Shown: piece by piece, positions 38,525-39,343 of the stretch
Position numbering within the stretch: the stretch's first letter is position 1
Layout: each line of letters begins with the position of its first letter
Source: an archaeon
GTDB taxonomy: Archaea > Thermoproteota > Nitrososphaeria > Nitrososphaerales > CADDZS01
Assembly: GCA_902812485.1 (NCBI GenBank)
Contig: CADDZS010000005.1
Location: 1-39,343, forward strand
Length of the DNA stretch: 39,343 bases
Direction: 5' to 3'
Position numbers and translations under genes: made by a program
The notes under the pieces: generated by a model
Told to the model about the DNA's origin: nothing
Databases searched by the model: none
The model's input: the letters and a program-made list of their open reading frames with translations, nothing else

Positions 38525-39343
38525 TTATTTTGCGATTTCCTCGAGCATAGGACCAGGCTGATCTCTTATGAGTTCGAGGGTGGCGCAATGGAGACCTGCG
38601 ATGGCGAACTTTTGACTCTCTGAGAAATCTACTTCGATCACATCAACACCTTCTTTCTCAAGCGCTCGGCGCGTCACTCTTGAGCCAGAGTTGATCACAA
38701 CTCTCCCTGGCCTCAGTGTGACTCCGTTGACAGCAAGGTCCCAATACTCTTCTGGTGGAACCTCAATGATTTTGATTTTCCTTTCCTTGAGATATCTTAC
38801 AAAGCCGTAGTTCACAAGGTCAGGGTATAAAATGCAAAGGCCTATGTCTGGAACCATCAAGAACATATCAGTGTGCGATGTCCCAATGTTGCCGTTTGAT
38901 ATTGTCTCGACCCATCCCGGGCTATGAGTCACGACAAGCTCCTTGCCGAGATTATTCAAAACGAATTCAATCTGTCTCAATCCTTCTTCGTTAGCAACGA
39001 CACTCTCGTTGAAAACAAAGGTTCTGCTGTCAAGCCATCTCCCAGCACCAGGCTCGCCGACACCTTTGCCATGAATCGTAAGATAGATAGGAACTTGAAG
39101 TGCAAGTAGTGCCTTTGACCATATTACCTCCCTTCCTCTCTGCCATGATCCAAGTCCCATTCTGTGAACTATTGCTCCGCCCCTAACAACAAGGCCTCCA
39201 CCAGCTAGAGTCACAAGATTTTTCAAATATCCGTACGCCCCTATCGCGGGTATAGGCGGATCGACAAAATTCAGTTTCACTCCCTCATTCTTCAATATCT
39301 CGAAATAAGAGTCAAACTGTTCTTGGAGTTTCTGAAGGTTTGC
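38525..39343 (-). CDS. amidinotransferase/dimethylargininase-family protein, partial
   Basis: This guanidino-group-modifying enzyme family includes arginine deiminase, DDAH, and amidinotransferase. The frame stays open to the right edge (ANLQKLQEQFDSYFEI precedes the TTG at 39295), so the N-terminus lies outside the window and 272 residues are visible. Recognisable parts are GGGLVVRGGAIVHRMGLGSWQRGRE, the segment GRWLDSRTFVFNES, the active-site His in IGTSHTDMFLMVPD, and the nucleophilic Cys in AGLHCATLEL close to the C-terminus. Spacing fits the five-bladed beta/alpha propeller fold. Which reaction it performs cannot be told. Its strand is opposite to the cupredoxin region, 76 bp from the stop of the CtaG-cupredoxin gene. 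Confidence 0.82.
   Translation of the reverse strand, partial: ANLQKLQEQFDSYFEILKNEGVKLNFVDPPIPAIGAYGYLKNLVTLAGGGLVVRGGAIVHRMGLGSWQRGREVIWSKALLALQVPIYLTIHGKGVGEPGAGRWLDSRTFVFNESVVANEEGLRQIEFVLNNLGKELVVTHSPGWVETISNGNIGTSHTDMFLMVPDIGLCILYPDLVNYGFVRYLKERKIKIIEVPPEEYWDLAVNGVTLRPGRVVINSGSRVTRRALEKEGVDVIEVDFSESQKFAIAGLHCATLELIRDQPGPMLEEIAK

Noticed and set aside
1-39343. CRISPR arrays, insertion sequences, prophage or integrated-element ends
   Set aside because: I saw no regularly spaced direct repeats, transposase or integrase motifs, and no duplicated tRNA 3' end that would mark an attachment site.

Overview
This 39.3 kb window looks like a chromosome segment from an archaeon of the TACK group, most likely a Nitrososphaeria/Caldarchaeales-like or crenarchaeal lineage. 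The evidence is archaeal stalk protein L12/P1, an Lsm protein, archaeosine tRNA-guanine transglycosylase, archaemetzincin, a beta-CASP (archaeal CPSF-like) nuclease, an eukaryote-type ribosomal protein L38e, TATA-box promoters about 25 nt before short leaders, many TTG/GTG starts, and two tRNA genes broken by several introns. I cannot name the genus from the sequence alone. I see no CRISPR array, insertion sequence or prophage.

Layout. 0.2-5 kb: an intron-rich tRNA-Arg(CCU), RidA, a fumarylacetoacetate-hydrolase-family enzyme, a metallophosphoesterase, a small HTH-like protein coupled to a MarC membrane protein, and an intron-rich tRNA-Leu(UAA). 5-10 kb: glycerate 2-kinase, pyruvate kinase and an ADP-forming acyl-CoA synthetase alpha subunit, all central carbon metabolism. 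10-18 kb: a nucleotide-sugar epimerase and an information-processing set (L12, Lsm, TgtA, PAC2-family protein, beta-CASP nuclease, archaemetzincin, L38e). 18-21 kb: malate synthase and isocitrate lyase side by side, a complete glyoxylate bypass. 21-25 kb: a probable small zinc protein, an AbrB-PhoU regulator, a CPBP-family membrane protein and a DHH phosphoesterase. 24.5-30 kb: molybdenum enzymology (MocA-like cytidylyltransferase, MoaA, a CoxL/XdhA-like large subunit) with a DMT exporter between them.

30.3-38.5 kb is the most unusual part. It is a run of membrane or exported proteins with copper or thiol signatures: a membrane-anchored cupredoxin with a CuA-like ligand set, a ZIP-like membrane protein, a membrane protein translationally coupled to a two-winged-helix regulator, a seven-bladed surface propeller, two further membrane proteins (one with an intramembrane CPTC motif), and a CtaG/DUF1404-like domain fused to a cupredoxin that lacks one expected His ligand. 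No heme-copper oxidase subunit I is in the window. I propose this as an undescribed cell-surface copper/redox module. An amidinotransferase-like gene runs off the right edge.

How the genes fit together: glycerate kinase and pyruvate kinase match a non-phosphorylative Entner-Doudoroff route. The acyl-CoA synthetase subunit and the glyoxylate enzymes fit growth on acetate or fatty/amino-acid carbon. MoaA and MocA supply the cytosine-dinucleotide molybdenum cofactor typical of CoxL-like hydroxylases. TgtA modifies G15 in the tRNA D-loop, next to where one tRNA here carries an intron.
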